Origin: Colwellia sp.
GTDB taxonomy: Bacteria > Pseudomonadota > Gammaproteobacteria > Enterobacterales > Alteromonadaceae
Assembly: GCA_016765685.1 (NCBI GenBank)
Contig: JAESPR010000039.1
Coordinates: 1 to 56,449 of the forward strand
DNA: 56,449 nt
Reading direction: 5' to 3'
Shown: positions 17,678-27,732 of the stretch, one piece after another
Layout of the letters: each line of letters starts with the position of its first letter
Numbering within the stretch: the first letter of the stretch is position 1
Program-made: the position numbers and the translations under genes
The notes under the pieces: model-generated
Told to the model about the DNA's origin: nothing
What the model saw: the letters and a program-made list of their open reading frames with translations, nothing else
Databases searched by the model: none

Positions 17678-18049
17678 TTATTGAAAAATATGTTGATAAA
17701 CATCGGCTTTAAAACCTAGATGCAACTGACGGTTTGATTCATCTGCACTAGTTTGCACAAGTAACAAGGGTCTTTTTAACAAGGTAGGCTGTGCCAATAC
17801 TTGTTCAAACGCAATATCATCAGTTAAATTATTTTTAATCTCATCACTGAGGTTTCTGTAGGTTGTGCTGCGTTTGTTAAGCAGAGTGTCCCAATCATTT
17901 AATTTCACAAAACGTGTTAGTAGCTCTGTTGTTAATGGTTGCTTTTTAAAGTCATAAAACTCATGTTCGATATTGCTTGCAATCAGCCATTTTAAGGCTT
18001 TTTTCACAGTATCGCAGTTATTTATTCCGTAAAGAGTGATTTTTGTCAT
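17678..18049 (-). CDS. ArsC family reductase (YffB/Spx-like)
   Basis: A 123-residue thioredoxin-fold protein of the YffB group. One active-site Cys is seen in YGINNCDTVKKALKWL (Cys12). The rest of the fold matches ArsC/Spx, including LLKRPLL near 93. YffB of E. coli lies directly upstream of dapE, as here, and is thought to be a glutathione-dependent thiol reductase; its physiological substrate is unknown. It differs from the arsC gene at 9.3 kb, to which it is only distantly related. Confidence 0.9.
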   Translation of the reverse strand: MTKITLYGINNCDTVKKALKWLIASNIEHEFYDFKKQPLTTELLTRFVKLNDWDTLLNKRSTTYRNLSDEIKNNLTDDIAFEQVLAQPTLLKRPLLLVQTSADESNRQLHLGFKADVYQHIFQ

Positions 18050-18078
18050 TTTCTTTATTGCCTAAGTGTCAAGTTGAG

Positions 18079-18459
18079 TTATTGAATTACTCGGTAATCT
18101 TTGGCCTTTAGCGCGGCAATAGCTGCATTTAAGGTGTCTTTTTTTACTAAAACATAGTCGGTATCAAAAGTTGAAATAGCAAAGATACTAATTTTTTCAT
18201 TCGCGAGTACGGTTGATATGCTAGATAAAATACCGGTTAAGGTAAAGTCTAGCGGGCCAACTACTTCTAGTGCCTGCCAGTCAGGTTCAGCTTCGTCACT
18301 TTCTATAGCAATGTTTTGCGGTAAAACAATGGATACTTCGTCAAAAGTTTTAGCAATGAAATAAATGGGTGCAGCAAAAACTTGTGGCGGAATATTACTG
18401 TGCTTAGGTAAACTATGAATGGTAAAACACTCATCTAAGAGTTTTAATGTTAGCTTCAT
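18079..18459 (-). CDS. ACT domain-containing protein
   Basis: A 126-residue protein with an ACT-like amino-acid-binding fold in the C-terminal half (VVGPLDFTLTGILSSISTVL onward). A strand-rich N-terminal half contains APIYFIAKT and DEVSIVLP. Two tandem ACT-like halves, as in the DUF/ACT_7 group, are likely. No enzyme domain is attached, so it is probably a small ligand sensor of unknown target. It lies 29 bp upstream of the yffB-like gene on the same strand and may begin the operon that continues through dapE to the DUF2897 gene. Confidence 0.8.
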   Translation of the reverse strand: MKLTLKLLDECFTIHSLPKHSNIPPQVFAAPIYFIAKTFDEVSIVLPQNIAIESDEAEPDWQALEVVGPLDFTLTGILSSISTVLANEKISIFAISTFDTDYVLVKKDTLNAAIAALKAKDYRVIQ

Positions 18460-18547
18460 TTTTGTCCTTAGTGTTGAGCTGATTAATAGCTCTACTATAA
18501 CGATTTTTTACTATTTTCTCTAGCGATGGTGTGAAACTTACAGTGAA

Positions 18548-18578
18548 AATGATATCCACAAAAGCTGTGGATATCATT
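18548..18578. promoter_or_regulatory. 31-bp hairpin with DnaA-box-like arms
   Basis: Perfect 13-bp inverted arms (18548-18560 and 18566-18578) surround a 5-nt spacer. Each arm contains ATATCCACA, which matches the DnaA box TTATCCACA at 8 of 9 positions. It lies between divergent ACT-protein and yfbV genes, and no T-run follows. It may be an operator, an RNA hairpin or a DnaA-binding dyad. Confidence 0.6.
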
Positions 18579-18727
18579 GTGCGTAATCATGTGATTAAGT
18601 TGTAATGCATTAATTTATAAGGTTGTTTTATTTGGTGCGAAATATACGCCCCTTGGCTTTAACAAATCATTACAAGTTTATTTTTAAGTGTCTTTTCCAA
18701 GTTGCTGTTAACTGCTATAGTTAGGTT

Positions 18728-19198
18728 ATGAACTTATCCGTAGTACAACTCATAAAATTGGGTCAGCGATATATTAAACTTTGGCCAGAAAAGGCTGAAT
18801 TAGCCCAATACTTTGCTGATTATCACGCAGTACAAAGCGCTCGTTTTGTTTGTCGTTATTTTCCTGCTTTAGCCTTGTTTACTTTTATTATGCAGCTTTA
18901 TTTTGCTTCAGGTTACTTTACTGGTGTTGGCAGTATAACTAATGCGATGAATGCTTTACCACAAGCATTAGTTTATGGGCTGTTCTTGTTGTCAATTCCA
19001 GTGCAACTGTTAGTCGTTTTAGGGGTGAAAGCCGATAAGTTTCTACCCCCTTCATTAGCTTCATGGTATCGCACCGGTTTGGAAAAAGCGAAACAGCAGG
19101 CTAGTCAAAATAAATCAATAAACTTGACGGTTTCAAAACCAAGGTACATTGATTTAGCCCAACTATTACAGTTAACCTTTGCTTCTCGGCACTATTAG
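18728..19198 (+). CDS. yfbV: Terminus macrodomain insulation protein YfbV (UPF0208)
   Basis: A 156-residue inner-membrane protein of the normal family length (E. coli 151). Two membrane helices are seen (about 46-66 and 79-99), with a conserved N-terminal block NLSVVQLIKLGQRYIKLWP. In E. coli, YfbV limits the reach of MatP and insulates the chromosome terminus region. There it neighbours ackA; here it is alone between the ACT gene and rlmA. ATG start. Confidence 0.93.
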   Translation: MNLSVVQLIKLGQRYIKLWPEKAELAQYFADYHAVQSARFVCRYFPALALFTFIMQLYFASGYFTGVGSITNAMNALPQALVYGLFLLSIPVQLLVVLGVKADKFLPPSLASWYRTGLEKAKQQASQNKSINLTVSKPRYIDLAQLLQLTFASRHY

Positions 19199-19230
19199 TT
19201 TTCCTGACCATCCACCTTTCTATTTTATTT

Positions 19231-20046
19231 TTAGTCTATTTTTTTATATAAACGTAACAGAAAATCTGCCTGACAAGTAAACTGGGTCATGGTTTGAAGT
19301 TGTGTGATTAACGTTGGTGAGGCTTTAAAAGCAAACGGTGTCATGGCTAATAAATTTAAGACATCAATACTGTTATCAAAATGCATTGGGTAGGTTAATT
19401 TTTGTTCTTCAATAAGCGTTAATTCATTAATTTGACTTTTACTCACATCATGCTCGTTTGCTTGTCGATAGATGAGCTGTTTCAATTCAAATAAATGCAA
19501 CGCTGCGGGTGTTACGGTTAAAAGGTAACCACCATTTTTAAGCAGTCGAGTAAACTCAGTTTCTAAAATGGGCGCATAAACGGATATTAGCCAAGAAAAA
19601 TAATTATCACTAAAACTTAATTTAGATAAAGTACCGACACTAAAATGACAGTTTTGATAACGTTTTGCCGCAATTTTTATGGTTTCCTTAGCAATATCAA
19701 CCCCGTAAACTTCATTAGTCTCGGTTTTATGTTGATGAGTATAAAATCCTTCACCACAGCCAGCATCAAGCAATGGCGCATTTTGCTCACCATATCGTTG
19801 ATAAAGCGCCAGCATTTTTGCCACTAAAGGCTGATAGAAACCTTTATCAAGAAAAGCCCGCCGAGCAAACACCATGTCTTTATTATCACCGGGGGCTTTT
19901 GAGTGTTTAAACTGTACCGGCAGTAAGTTGACATAACCTTGTTTGGCTTGATCAAAGCTATGGTTATTAGCACAACAATAAGTTTTGTCAGAAAGGATTA
20001 ACGCTTGCTGACAAAGTGGACAAAAATAGCTTGCTGGCGACGACAT
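19231..20046 (-). CDS. rlmA: 23S rRNA (guanine-N1)-methyltransferase RlmA
   Basis: An SAM-dependent enzyme that methylates N1 of G745 in 23S rRNA. I place the start at 20046 (MSSPASYFCPLCQQ, 271 residues, close to E. coli 269), because the frame upstream of it lies inside xthA. The N-terminal zinc finger is CPLC near residue 9 and CCANNH near 26. The SAM-binding motif is LLDAGCGEGFYTH near 90, followed by VYGVDIAKETIKIA. It begins a few bases after the xthA stop, so the two are coupled. Confidence 0.93.
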   Translation of the reverse strand: MSSPASYFCPLCQQALILSDKTYCCANNHSFDQAKQGYVNLLPVQFKHSKAPGDNKDMVFARRAFLDKGFYQPLVAKMLALYQRYGEQNAPLLDAGCGEGFYTHQHKTETNEVYGVDIAKETIKIAAKRYQNCHFSVGTLSKLSFSDNYFSWLISVYAPILETEFTRLLKNGGYLLTVTPAALHLFELKQLIYRQANEHDVSKSQINELTLIEEQKLTYPMHFDNSIDVLNLLAMTPFAFKASPTLITQLQTMTQFTCQADFLLRLYKKID

Positions 20047-20051
20047 AGCTG

Positions 20052-20861
20052 TTAACCGTTGAAAGTTGACCAAATGGGCGCGTGATCGGACGGTTTTTCT
20101 ATGCCGCGTAGCTCATAATCAATATCAGATTCTATACATTGTTCAGCTAAGTTTTTTGTCGCTAAAATAACATCAATACGTAAACCGCGATTATCATCAA
20201 AGCCGCGCGAGCGATAGTCAAACCAAGAATAACGTTCAGTGCGCTGTGGGTGAAGTTGGCGGAAGGTGTCAGTAAAACCCCAGTCCATCAATGTTGTTAA
20301 CCATTCACGTTCTTCTAGTTGGAATGAACACTTGCCGCTTTTTAACCAACGTTTACGGTTTATTTCACCAATACCAATATCTAAGTCAAGGGGAGAAATA
20401 TTAATATCACCCATAACAATGACTTGATCGTCTTTATTATGATGCTCACTTAAATACATCATTAAATCTTGGTAGAATTTACGCTTGTAAGGGTATTTTA
20501 TTTCATGGCTAATATTTTCACCTTGGGGAAAGTAACCATTTAAGACGGTAACTTTTTCGCCTTTATTGTTAGTTGTTTCTACCATGATCATACGACGTTG
20601 TGCTTCTTCATCGTCTGTTGGAAAGCCTTTTTGTACGGTAATAGCGGCTTTTTTACACAGCATAGCCACACCGTAGTGGGCTTTTTGTCCGTGAAAATAA
20701 ACGTGATAACCCATCGCTTCAACCGCTTCGAGTGGAAACACTTCATCGTGTACCTTAATTTCTTGCAAGCCAATAATATCGGGTTGATGTTTATCAATAA
20801 TGGCTTGAAGTTGGTGCAGACGAGCCCGAAGGCCATTAATGTTAAAAGAGATAATTTTCAT
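20052..20861 (-). CDS. xthA: Exodeoxyribonuclease III
   Basis: A 269-residue EEP-fold AP endonuclease and 3'-5' exonuclease (E. coli 268 residues) for base excision repair. Catalytic motifs are [23 protein letters not shown] near residue 32 (metal-binding Glu), [15 protein letters not shown] near 149 (Asp and Asn), and the C-terminal PSDHAPIW with the catalytic Asp-His. The gene is coupled to rlmA downstream. An AlkC-type glycosylase at 50.5 kb would produce the abasic sites this enzyme acts on. Confidence 0.97.
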   Translation of the reverse strand: MKIISFNINGLRARLHQLQAIIDKHQPDIIGLQEIKVHDEVFPLEAVEAMGYHVYFHGQKAHYGVAMLCKKAAITVQKGFPTDDEEAQRRMIMVETTNNKGEKVTVLNGYFPQGENISHEIKYPYKRKFYQDLMMYLSEHHNKDDQVIVMGDINISPLDLDIGIGEINRKRWLKSGKCSFQLEEREWLTTLMDWGFTDTFRQLHPQRTERYSWFDYRSRGFDDNRGLRIDVILATKNLAEQCIESDIDYELRGIEKPSDHAPIWSTFNG

Positions 20862-21104
20862 AGCTAGATAAACCCATCATTATTTTTTTCAGATCTTGCT
20901 TGTTTAGTTGAGCTGTCGCAAGCTATTTTTACAAAAACTTTCAATAATTAACATTTAACCTGCCGGTGTACTTTAGTCAGAAAAAAACAAATGAGTAATA
21001 ATAGGTAATATTAATAAAGTTTTATAACTTTCGGTCGATAACTTCTTTACTAGACATACTTTTATAAAAAGTTTTGTAAAACCTTGTAAATAAGAGATAC
21101 TTCC

Positions 21105-21701
21105 TTGACTGTCAATGTTGTCGACCAAACATTTAACACTTCACTTGAACAGCAACCTGCTGCTTCAGAGCCGCTATTGCATGAATTGCAATTGGGTGAG
21201 CAGTTAAATGCATGTGTTCATCAAGCGAGACGGTCAGATTTTTCTTTAATGTTAGCAATGCTTTGTGATGATGTTAGAGAGCAAAGCCAGTTTATTCTGC
21301 CGCAAACCACGCCTATTGATGGTACGTCAACGGACGTAAAGCAAGTCACCGATAGGGTGTTGAGAAAGCATTTCGATTTGCCGGAAGCCGCGCCTTTAGC
21401 AATAAGTAATTTAGATCAAATTGATCTTTATAATCAAGGGCAACTTGTTGCCGATGACCAGTGGGCGGCTCTGCATTTAAGTAATGCATTAACACCTAAA
21501 CCTCTGGCTTTTCGCAACGACGATAAGCACATAGTCAATGACGTATTAACGAATACCACCTTGATTTGTCAGAAAAAACATAGCCAAAAGCACACTAAGC
21601 AAGCAATTAATAAGCCGCTAAATGTGCAGGTAGAAAACTGGCTTAAAGCGGTTCAAACTTCAATAGTTAAATCAAACTTAATGGATGTTGTTGCCGCATA
21701 A
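21105..21701 (+). CDS. VC2046/SO_2500-like conserved hypothetical protein
   Basis: A 198-residue acidic protein I match from memory, with moderate confidence, to the VC2046/SO_2500 family of Vibrio and Shewanella. The conserved-looking block is LLHELQLGEQLNACVHQARR followed by DFSLMLAMLCDDVREQSQF at about residues 24-62. There is no signal peptide, membrane segment or catalytic motif. The start is TTG at 21105, preceded by AAGAGAT; no ATG is available nearby. A low-complexity polar C-terminus follows. The function is unknown. It stands alone between xthA (divergent) and ychJ (convergent). Confidence 0.72.
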   Translation: MTVNVVDQTFNTSLEQQPAASEPLLHELQLGEQLNACVHQARRSDFSLMLAMLCDDVREQSQFILPQTTPIDGTSTDVKQVTDRVLRKHFDLPEAAPLAISNLDQIDLYNQGQLVADDQWAALHLSNALTPKPLAFRNDDKHIVNDVLTNTTLICQKKHSQKHTKQAINKPLNVQVENWLKAVQTSIVKSNLMDVVAA

Positions 21702-21734
21702 AAGTCTTAGCAATTCCTTAGCCATCCTTCATAA

Positions 21735-22274
21735 CTACCGACCACAACATTGTTTAAACTTTTTCTTTTTTTTAATCGTCCAAGCAGTTGGGTAATTATT
21801 GCAAGGGCATAGTTCTTTGCGAGTAATTTGAGCGAGCTCGCTATGTTTAATAATATCGCCATCAAGATAACACCAATGCGGGTTTTGATTTTCATTGGTG
21901 GTATTTATCTCTACTATAAAACGCGAATTTTCTCTTAATTCACATAAGGTATTGTTAGCAACATAAAAAGCGGAAAATTCGACAAATTGCTCAGGTGAGT
22001 CAATTTGTGCAATATCACTGCCTGAATGTATGTGCAGCGCAATCCATGTGCAACTGTTACTCCAATCATCTATCTCTTTTAACGATTGAGACGCTTGGCT
22101 ACTTTTAGCATAAGTAGCGTAAATATATGGGCTATTACCAACAACATAAGCACTAAAACGCGAGCGCATTAATTGCTCAGGTGTTTGAGGAAATGCCTTT
22201 TGCTCTATCAATAGCTGACAGCAGCAAGAAAAGCGTTGAGTGGAACCGCAAAAACAGAGATTATTTAAAGGCAT
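21735..22274 (-). CDS. ychJ: YchJ family protein with SEC-C motifs
   Basis: A 179-residue protein of the YchJ family. It has an N-terminal SEC-C zinc motif (CFCGSTQRFSCCC), the family block LMRSRFSAYVVGNSPYIYAT, an NTF2-like central domain and a C-terminal SEC-C motif. The C-terminal motif is unusual. Relatives read CPCGSGKKFKKCCG, but here CPC and CCG are separated by 17 residues (NNYPTAWTIKKKKKFKQ), about 9 more than normal, with an A-rich DNA tract. YchJ is probably a metal-binding accessory protein; its role is unknown. Confidence 0.9.
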   Translation of the reverse strand: MPLNNLCFCGSTQRFSCCCQLLIEQKAFPQTPEQLMRSRFSAYVVGNSPYIYATYAKSSQASQSLKEIDDWSNSCTWIALHIHSGSDIAQIDSPEQFVEFSAFYVANNTLCELRENSRFIVEINTTNENQNPHWCYLDGDIIKHSELAQITRKELCPCNNYPTAWTIKKKKKFKQCCGR

Positions 22275-22510
22275 AAAATACTATTGACTTAACAATTAAC
22301 AGTGTGGTCGATATTTTACCATTGCTCGCCTTATTAGTCGCAAATAAAAGGCAATTGGTGGTTTTCCCTTACACTTTTACCCTAAATTCAAATAATCTAT
22401 TGCTAGGTAAATATTGATCAATGTCTATTTGATCAGTATAACTATGGACGTCCAAATAAAGTCAAATTATTAACTGAACTATCCTTCTTATTTTAAGAGA
22501 CAATAAATTT

Positions 22511-24994
22511 ATGAAATTAAAATTAATAGCTGCAGCGTTAAGTGTTTCTTTAGTTGCTTGTGTCAGCACTGAAGACTCTGCCCTAAATAACGTTGAAACA
22601 TCAACCGCAGCCACGATTGTTTCAATACCTACGGCTAGCACTGAGCTTGCCAATGTTAATAACAAAACCATTACTTTAAAGCAGATAATGGCTGATCCTG
22701 ATTGGCTAGGTCGAGCGCCAGAGTCTTGGTATTGGGGCGATGACAGTCGTACTGTTTTTTATAATCAAAAGCAGTTAGGTAATCCACTAAGAGATTTATT
22801 TGTTAAAAACCTAACCTCAGACAAAGACGCTGAGTTGGTTAGTTTATCTGAACGTCATCTTGTTGCCGATAAAGATGCCAACAGAAATAGTGCTAATAAT
22901 CGTGAAATTTATAGCTTTAACGGTAATGTATTTGTTAAAGATTTATCGAGTAAATCAGTAAAGCAAATGACTCATACCTCAGCTCATGAAAGTAATGCCA
23001 TGTTTTTAACTAATGGTAATATTGCTTATCGAGTCGGTGATGTTTTTTACAGCCATAATTTAATGACAGGCCAAATAGTTGAATTAGCAAATTTACAAAT
23101 GGCGGAAAAGCCCAAAGGGGTAGAAGAGCCGAGTGGTTATTTAGCCAAAGAGCAACACAAACTTATCAGTTATATTGCTTTGCAGCAGCGTAACGTTAAA
23201 TTAAAAGCACAGCAAAAAACTGATTTAGCCGAAAAAAATGTCACTATCACAGAGACAAAATATTATTTTGGCAAAGGCAATCGCGTTAGTCATGCAAGTT
23301 TATCACCCACAGGGGATAAATTATTAGTCAGTATAACATCGGCTAAATCAAGCCGAGATAAAACTGACATTATGCCAAACTATGTGACTAAAAATGGTGT
23401 TATTGCGGCTGAAAAAGTGCGCGCTCGGGTTGCCAATAATCGTCAATATAAAGAAGAACTCTTTTTTATTGATTTGAAAACAGGTGAAAAGTCAGCATTA
23501 AGTTATGAAACGTTACCTAATTTTGATACGGATGTATTAGCCGAGGTCAAAAAAGAAAACTATGCTCGCGCAGGCAAAACTTATACCAGTAAAAAGCAAG
23601 CCCGTAATATTCACTTATTGCAAATGTGGTTGCCAGTAAAGTGGAGCAAAGACGGTAGCCAAGTAGCTTTGATGTTAGAAGCTTGGGATAACAAAACCCG
23701 TTGGTTAACGACGGTTGATTTTGCTAAGAATAAATTGGTAAATCAGCATGAATTGCATGATGATGCGTGGATCAACTGGAGTTTTAATGAATTTGGCTGG
23801 TTAGATAACGATGCCCTTTATTATCTGTCTGAAGAAAGTGGTTATTCGCACCTTTATCACAAAACTTTAAATAACGGTAAAACTTATCAACTTACTTCAG
23901 GCAAGTTTGAAGTGAGTAATGTCACGTTAATGCAAGACCAACAGCGCTTCATTTTTAAAGCCAATAAAAAACATCCCGGTATTTATGAAATTTATCAAGT
24001 TAATTTAGCCAAAAAAGTTAAAGCATTAACTAATTTAGGTGGTAAAAACGACTATGCGCTTAGCCCTGATGAATCTAAACTATTGATCGAACATTCTAGT
24101 TTAGTCATGCCGCCAGAATTGTATGTAAAATCGTTATCTTCAAATGTAAAAGCTAAGCAAATAACCCATACGGTGTCTGAGCAATTTAAAGCCATGCCAT
24201 GGACCGCGCCCAGTATTGTTGCTATTGCTTCTAGCAATCAAAAAGAGCCGATATATTCTAGGGTATATTTGCCGAAAAACACGGTTCAAAATACGGGGAA
24301 AACCACTGAGAAAAACCGTGCTGTTATGTTCACTCATGGCGCAGGTTATTTACAAAACTCCCACCTAGGTTGGTCAGGTTACTTCCGCGAATTTATGTTC
24401 CACTCCATGTTAGTACAACAAGGATATGTGGTTATAGACATGGATTATCGTGCCTCGGCGGGCTATGGGCGCGACTGGCGCACTAGTATCTACCGTCACA
24501 TGGGCAAGGTAGAAGTAGAAGATATGCGTGATGGCGTTAATTGGCTTGTTGAAAATGCCAATGTTGACTTGAAACGAGTGGGTACTTATGGGGGCTCTTA
24601 TGGCGGATTTTTGACTTTAATGTCAATGTTTACCGCACCTGATTTATTTGAATCTGGCTCGGCAATTCGTCTGGTGTCTGATTGGGCTTATTACAATCAC
24701 GGTTATACCTCAAATATTTTAAATACCCCTGCAGATGACGCTATTGCCTATGAACGTAGCTCACCTATTTATTTTGTTGAAGGCTTAGAAAAACCATTGT
24801 TGATTAACGCACCTATGGTTGACGACAATGTGTTTTTTGAAGATACCGTACGTTTAGTGCAGCGTTTAATTGAGTTAGAAAAGCAAGACTTTGAAACGGC
24901 TATTTATCCGGTTGAGCCTCATGGTTTTGTGCAACCTAGTTCATGGTTAGATGAATATCGTCGTATTTATAAATTGTTTGAAAATACTTTATAG
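22511..24994 (+). CDS. S9 family peptidase lipoprotein (prolyl oligopeptidase/DPP type)
   Basis: An 827-residue protein with a lipoprotein signal (MKLKLIAAALSVSLVACVS, lipid Cys17). A WD40-like beta-propeller (about 60-560) gates a C-terminal alpha/beta-hydrolase domain. The catalytic triad is visible: Ser696 in GGSYGG, Asp771 in PMVDDNVFF, His804 in EPHGF. It probably sits in the periplasm or on the outer membrane and cleaves short peptides, often after proline or alanine. Such peptidases are common in protein-degrading marine bacteria. It is monocistronic, with a terminator shared with the convergent rhombosortase gene. Confidence 0.93.
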   Translation: MKLKLIAAALSVSLVACVSTEDSALNNVETSTAATIVSIPTASTELANVNNKTITLKQIMADPDWLGRAPESWYWGDDSRTVFYNQKQLGNPLRDLFVKNLTSDKDAELVSLSERHLVADKDANRNSANNREIYSFNGNVFVKDLSSKSVKQMTHTSAHESNAMFLTNGNIAYRVGDVFYSHNLMTGQIVELANLQMAEKPKGVEEPSGYLAKEQHKLISYIALQQRNVKLKAQQKTDLAEKNVTITETKYYFGKGNRVSHASLSPTGDKLLVSITSAKSSRDKTDIMPNYVTKNGVIAAEKVRARVANNRQYKEELFFIDLKTGEKSALSYETLPNFDTDVLAEVKKENYARAGKTYTSKKQARNIHLLQMWLPVKWSKDGSQVALMLEAWDNKTRWLTTVDFAKNKLVNQHELHDDAWINWSFNEFGWLDNDALYYLSEESGYSHLYHKTLNNGKTYQLTSGKFEVSNVTLMQDQQRFIFKANKKHPGIYEIYQVNLAKKVKALTNLGGKNDYALSPDESKLLIEHSSLVMPPELYVKSLSSNVKAKQITHTVSEQFKAMPWTAPSIVAIASSNQKEPIYSRVYLPKNTVQNTGKTTEKNRAVMFTHGAGYLQNSHLGWSGYFREFMFHSMLVQQGYVVIDMDYRASAGYGRDWRTSIYRHMGKVEVEDMRDGVNWLVENANVDLKRVGTYGGSYGGFLTLMSMFTAPDLFESGSAIRLVSDWAYYNHGYTSNILNTPADDAIAYERSSPIYFVEGLEKPLLINAPMVDDNVFFEDTVRLVQRLIELEKQDFETAIYPVEPHGFVQPSSWLDEYRRIYKLFENTL

Positions 24995-25040
24995 CGATAA
25001 GGTTCAAGCTAGCGGTAGCGAACTAAATGTAACGAATAAG

Positions 25041-25064
25041 GGCAACCATGTACGGTTGCCTTTT
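25041..25064 (+). terminator. Terminator after the S9 peptidase gene
   Basis: Arms GGCAACC (25041-25047) and GGTTGCC (25054-25060) enclose a 6-nt loop and are followed by TTTT. The run overlaps the stop codon of the convergent rhombosortase gene. Confidence 0.82.
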
Positions 25065-25665
25065 AGCTTCTTTTTGAATTAATCAGATAAGCAATCGAAA
25101 ATAATAAACCACCCACTGCGCCCCATAAATGGGCATCAACCGCAACACTCGCTTCAATTAAATCACTGATATCCGTGCTTGCACCATAAATTTGTTCATG
25201 GGCTATTTTTAGCCAAACACCAACAAAAAGTAAGTAGCCCGTTTTATCTTTAGCACGAATATCCATTATGGCACCAAAAACAAATATGCCATGCAATACC
25301 CCAGACAAACCAACATATTGTATTAACGAGGGGGTATAATAATAGATGCCAATGCTAGTACTGAGTGAGCAAAATAAAAATAAAGAAAGGTAATTTTTAA
25401 TAGTGTAAAAGCGACCATGTAACGCCCATAACATAATTAAAGCGGCTAGGTTCAATACTAAATGGTAACCATTGGTATGTAGAAAGTGTCCAGTAAATAA
25501 TCGCCAAACTTCACCCTGATTAATTAACTGCCTTTGATAAACTAAAGCTTGCGTGACTGCCTCACCAATAAAATACTCGCCAAAAAAAATAAAAAGTGAG
25601 GCTGAAAGGATGATTATAACGAGTGTGGAATGCTGTCGTGAAAAGGGTAAAGTGCTTAATTTCAT
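25063..25665 (-). CDS. rrtA: Rhombosortase (rhomboid-family intramembrane serine protease)
   Basis: A 200-residue membrane protein with about six helices and a rhomboid core. The catalytic Ser121 lies in YVGLSGVLHG, and His179 in VDAHLWGAVGG. HFLHTNGYHLVLNLAAL near 60 is the conserved L1/TM2 region. The compact size and the GLSGVLHG form fit the rhombosortase subfamily (RrtA), which cuts GlyGly-CTERM tails of secreted proteins. I saw no GlyGly-CTERM tail among proteins encoded in this window, so substrates lie elsewhere. It is convergent with the S9 peptidase gene. Confidence 0.88.
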   Translation of the reverse strand: MKLSTLPFSRQHSTLVIIILSASLFIFFGEYFIGEAVTQALVYQRQLINQGEVWRLFTGHFLHTNGYHLVLNLAALIMLWALHGRFYTIKNYLSLFLFCSLSTSIGIYYYTPSLIQYVGLSGVLHGIFVFGAIMDIRAKDKTGYLLFVGVWLKIAHEQIYGASTDISDLIEASVAVDAHLWGAVGGLLFSIAYLINSKRS

Positions 25666-25749
25666 TTAAGTGAGGCTTTTAGGGCTGAATTCATCAAAGC
25701 TTGAGTATACAATGTCGCCAGACTAATTTTAAACTACTTGTTACTTTTT

Positions 25750-26451
25750 ATGGCTAGAAATCTTTGCTTATCATGCCAACGACCAGTTAAAGCCTGTATT
25801 TGTGCTTTTTTTTGCGAAATTAACAATGAAATTCCGGTGTTAGTCTTGCAACACCCCAGTGAAGTGAAACAAAGTAAAGGTACTGTGGCTTTGTTACAAC
25901 ACTCGCTAAATTTTTGTCAGGTTATTGTCGGTGAAAATTTTACCGAGCACACCGGGCTTAATGAAATACTAACTCAGCACCAAGTATTACTGCTTTATCC
26001 TGGCGAGCAAGCGGTAGATGTTTCGTTAGTTGCAAGTTTCTTTACTCAGAAAGGAAAAATAATAGAGAAACAAAAGCCACCGTTATTGATCATGCTTGAT
26101 GGTACTTGGAAAAAAACCTATCGAATGTTTATGTTATCAAAAAACTTACATTCTCTTTCGCAAGTGTGCTTACCTGACTTTCTTGCTAATAATGGTCAGT
26201 ATCTAATTCGTAAAGTGGCCAAAAACAATGCCTTATCAAGCTTAGAAGCGGTATGTTATGCATTAGCTTTACTTGAAGGAGAGTTAACTGAAAATGGTAT
26301 AACTAAAAAGAGGGCGGTTGCAACAAAACCAAGCATTAACTGTGGTCGTTATCAGCCGTTATTAGACCAGTTTTCCCAGTTTAACCAGTTTCAGTTAGCT
26401 TTTATAAAAGCGAGTTTAGACGAAAATAAAAAGGCTTGGTTTTGCAATTAA
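25750..26451 (+). CDS. DTW domain tRNA-uridine aminocarboxypropyltransferase (TapT-like)
   Basis: A 233-residue protein from ATG 25750; the frame also opens at TTG 25738. It has an N-terminal zinc-ribbon-like cluster (CLSCQRPVKACICAFFC) and the DTW family signature DGTWKKTYRMF near residue 116, with the phosphate-binding PSEVKQSKGTVAL near 35. DTW proteins transfer the 3-amino-3-carboxypropyl group from SAM to tRNA uridine (acp3U47 in E. coli by TapT/YfiP). The match to that clade, rather than another DTW type, is inferred from the zinc cluster and length. Its stop lies within a terminator stem. Confidence 0.88.
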   Translation: MARNLCLSCQRPVKACICAFFCEINNEIPVLVLQHPSEVKQSKGTVALLQHSLNFCQVIVGENFTEHTGLNEILTQHQVLLLYPGEQAVDVSLVASFFTQKGKIIEKQKPPLLIMLDGTWKKTYRMFMLSKNLHSLSQVCLPDFLANNGQYLIRKVAKNNALSSLEAVCYALALLEGELTENGITKKRAVATKPSINCGRYQPLLDQFSQFNQFQLAFIKASLDENKKAWFCN

Positions 26452-26460
26452 GCCTTTTTT
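26428..26460 (+). terminator. Terminator overlapping the end of the DTW gene
   Basis: Arms AAAAAGGCTT (26428-26437) and AAGCCTTTTT (26450-26459) form a stem that includes the stop codon (26449-26451). It sits between the convergent DTW and gapA genes and can serve both directions because of its A and T flanks. Confidence 0.85.
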
Positions 26461-26495
26461 GATCTGAAAGTTACAAAAATTATTTTTTTGGTAAT

Positions 26496-27509
<1,014 letters not shown>

Positions 27510-27524
27510 CTAAAAAAATTATTA

Positions 27525-27539
27525 TGTAGTAAAATTACA
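27525..27539. promoter_or_regulatory. HexR-type operator upstream of gapA
   Basis: TGTAGTAAAATTACA fits the HexR consensus TGTARTWWWATTACA, a 15-bp imperfect palindrome. HexR (an RpiR-family regulator sensing KDPG) controls gap and other central-carbon genes in gammaproteobacteria, including Shewanella. Its position 24 bp before the gapA start suggests repression. No hexR gene is in this window. Confidence 0.75.
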
Positions 27540-27732
27540 CCATTTCAAGAAAAACACAAGATAAAGTTAGTGTTTAGGGCGGAAAACTAACGTTAAGTGA
27601 AGATTTTTACGTATAATTACCAAATCAAAGACGATTCCAATGAAAACTTTCATGTTTTGTGGTTTTATTCGCTATTTGCATGATTTAGTTTTAGTTGCGT
27701 GTTAGAATGCAAAAAATTTCGATGTGTAGCTT

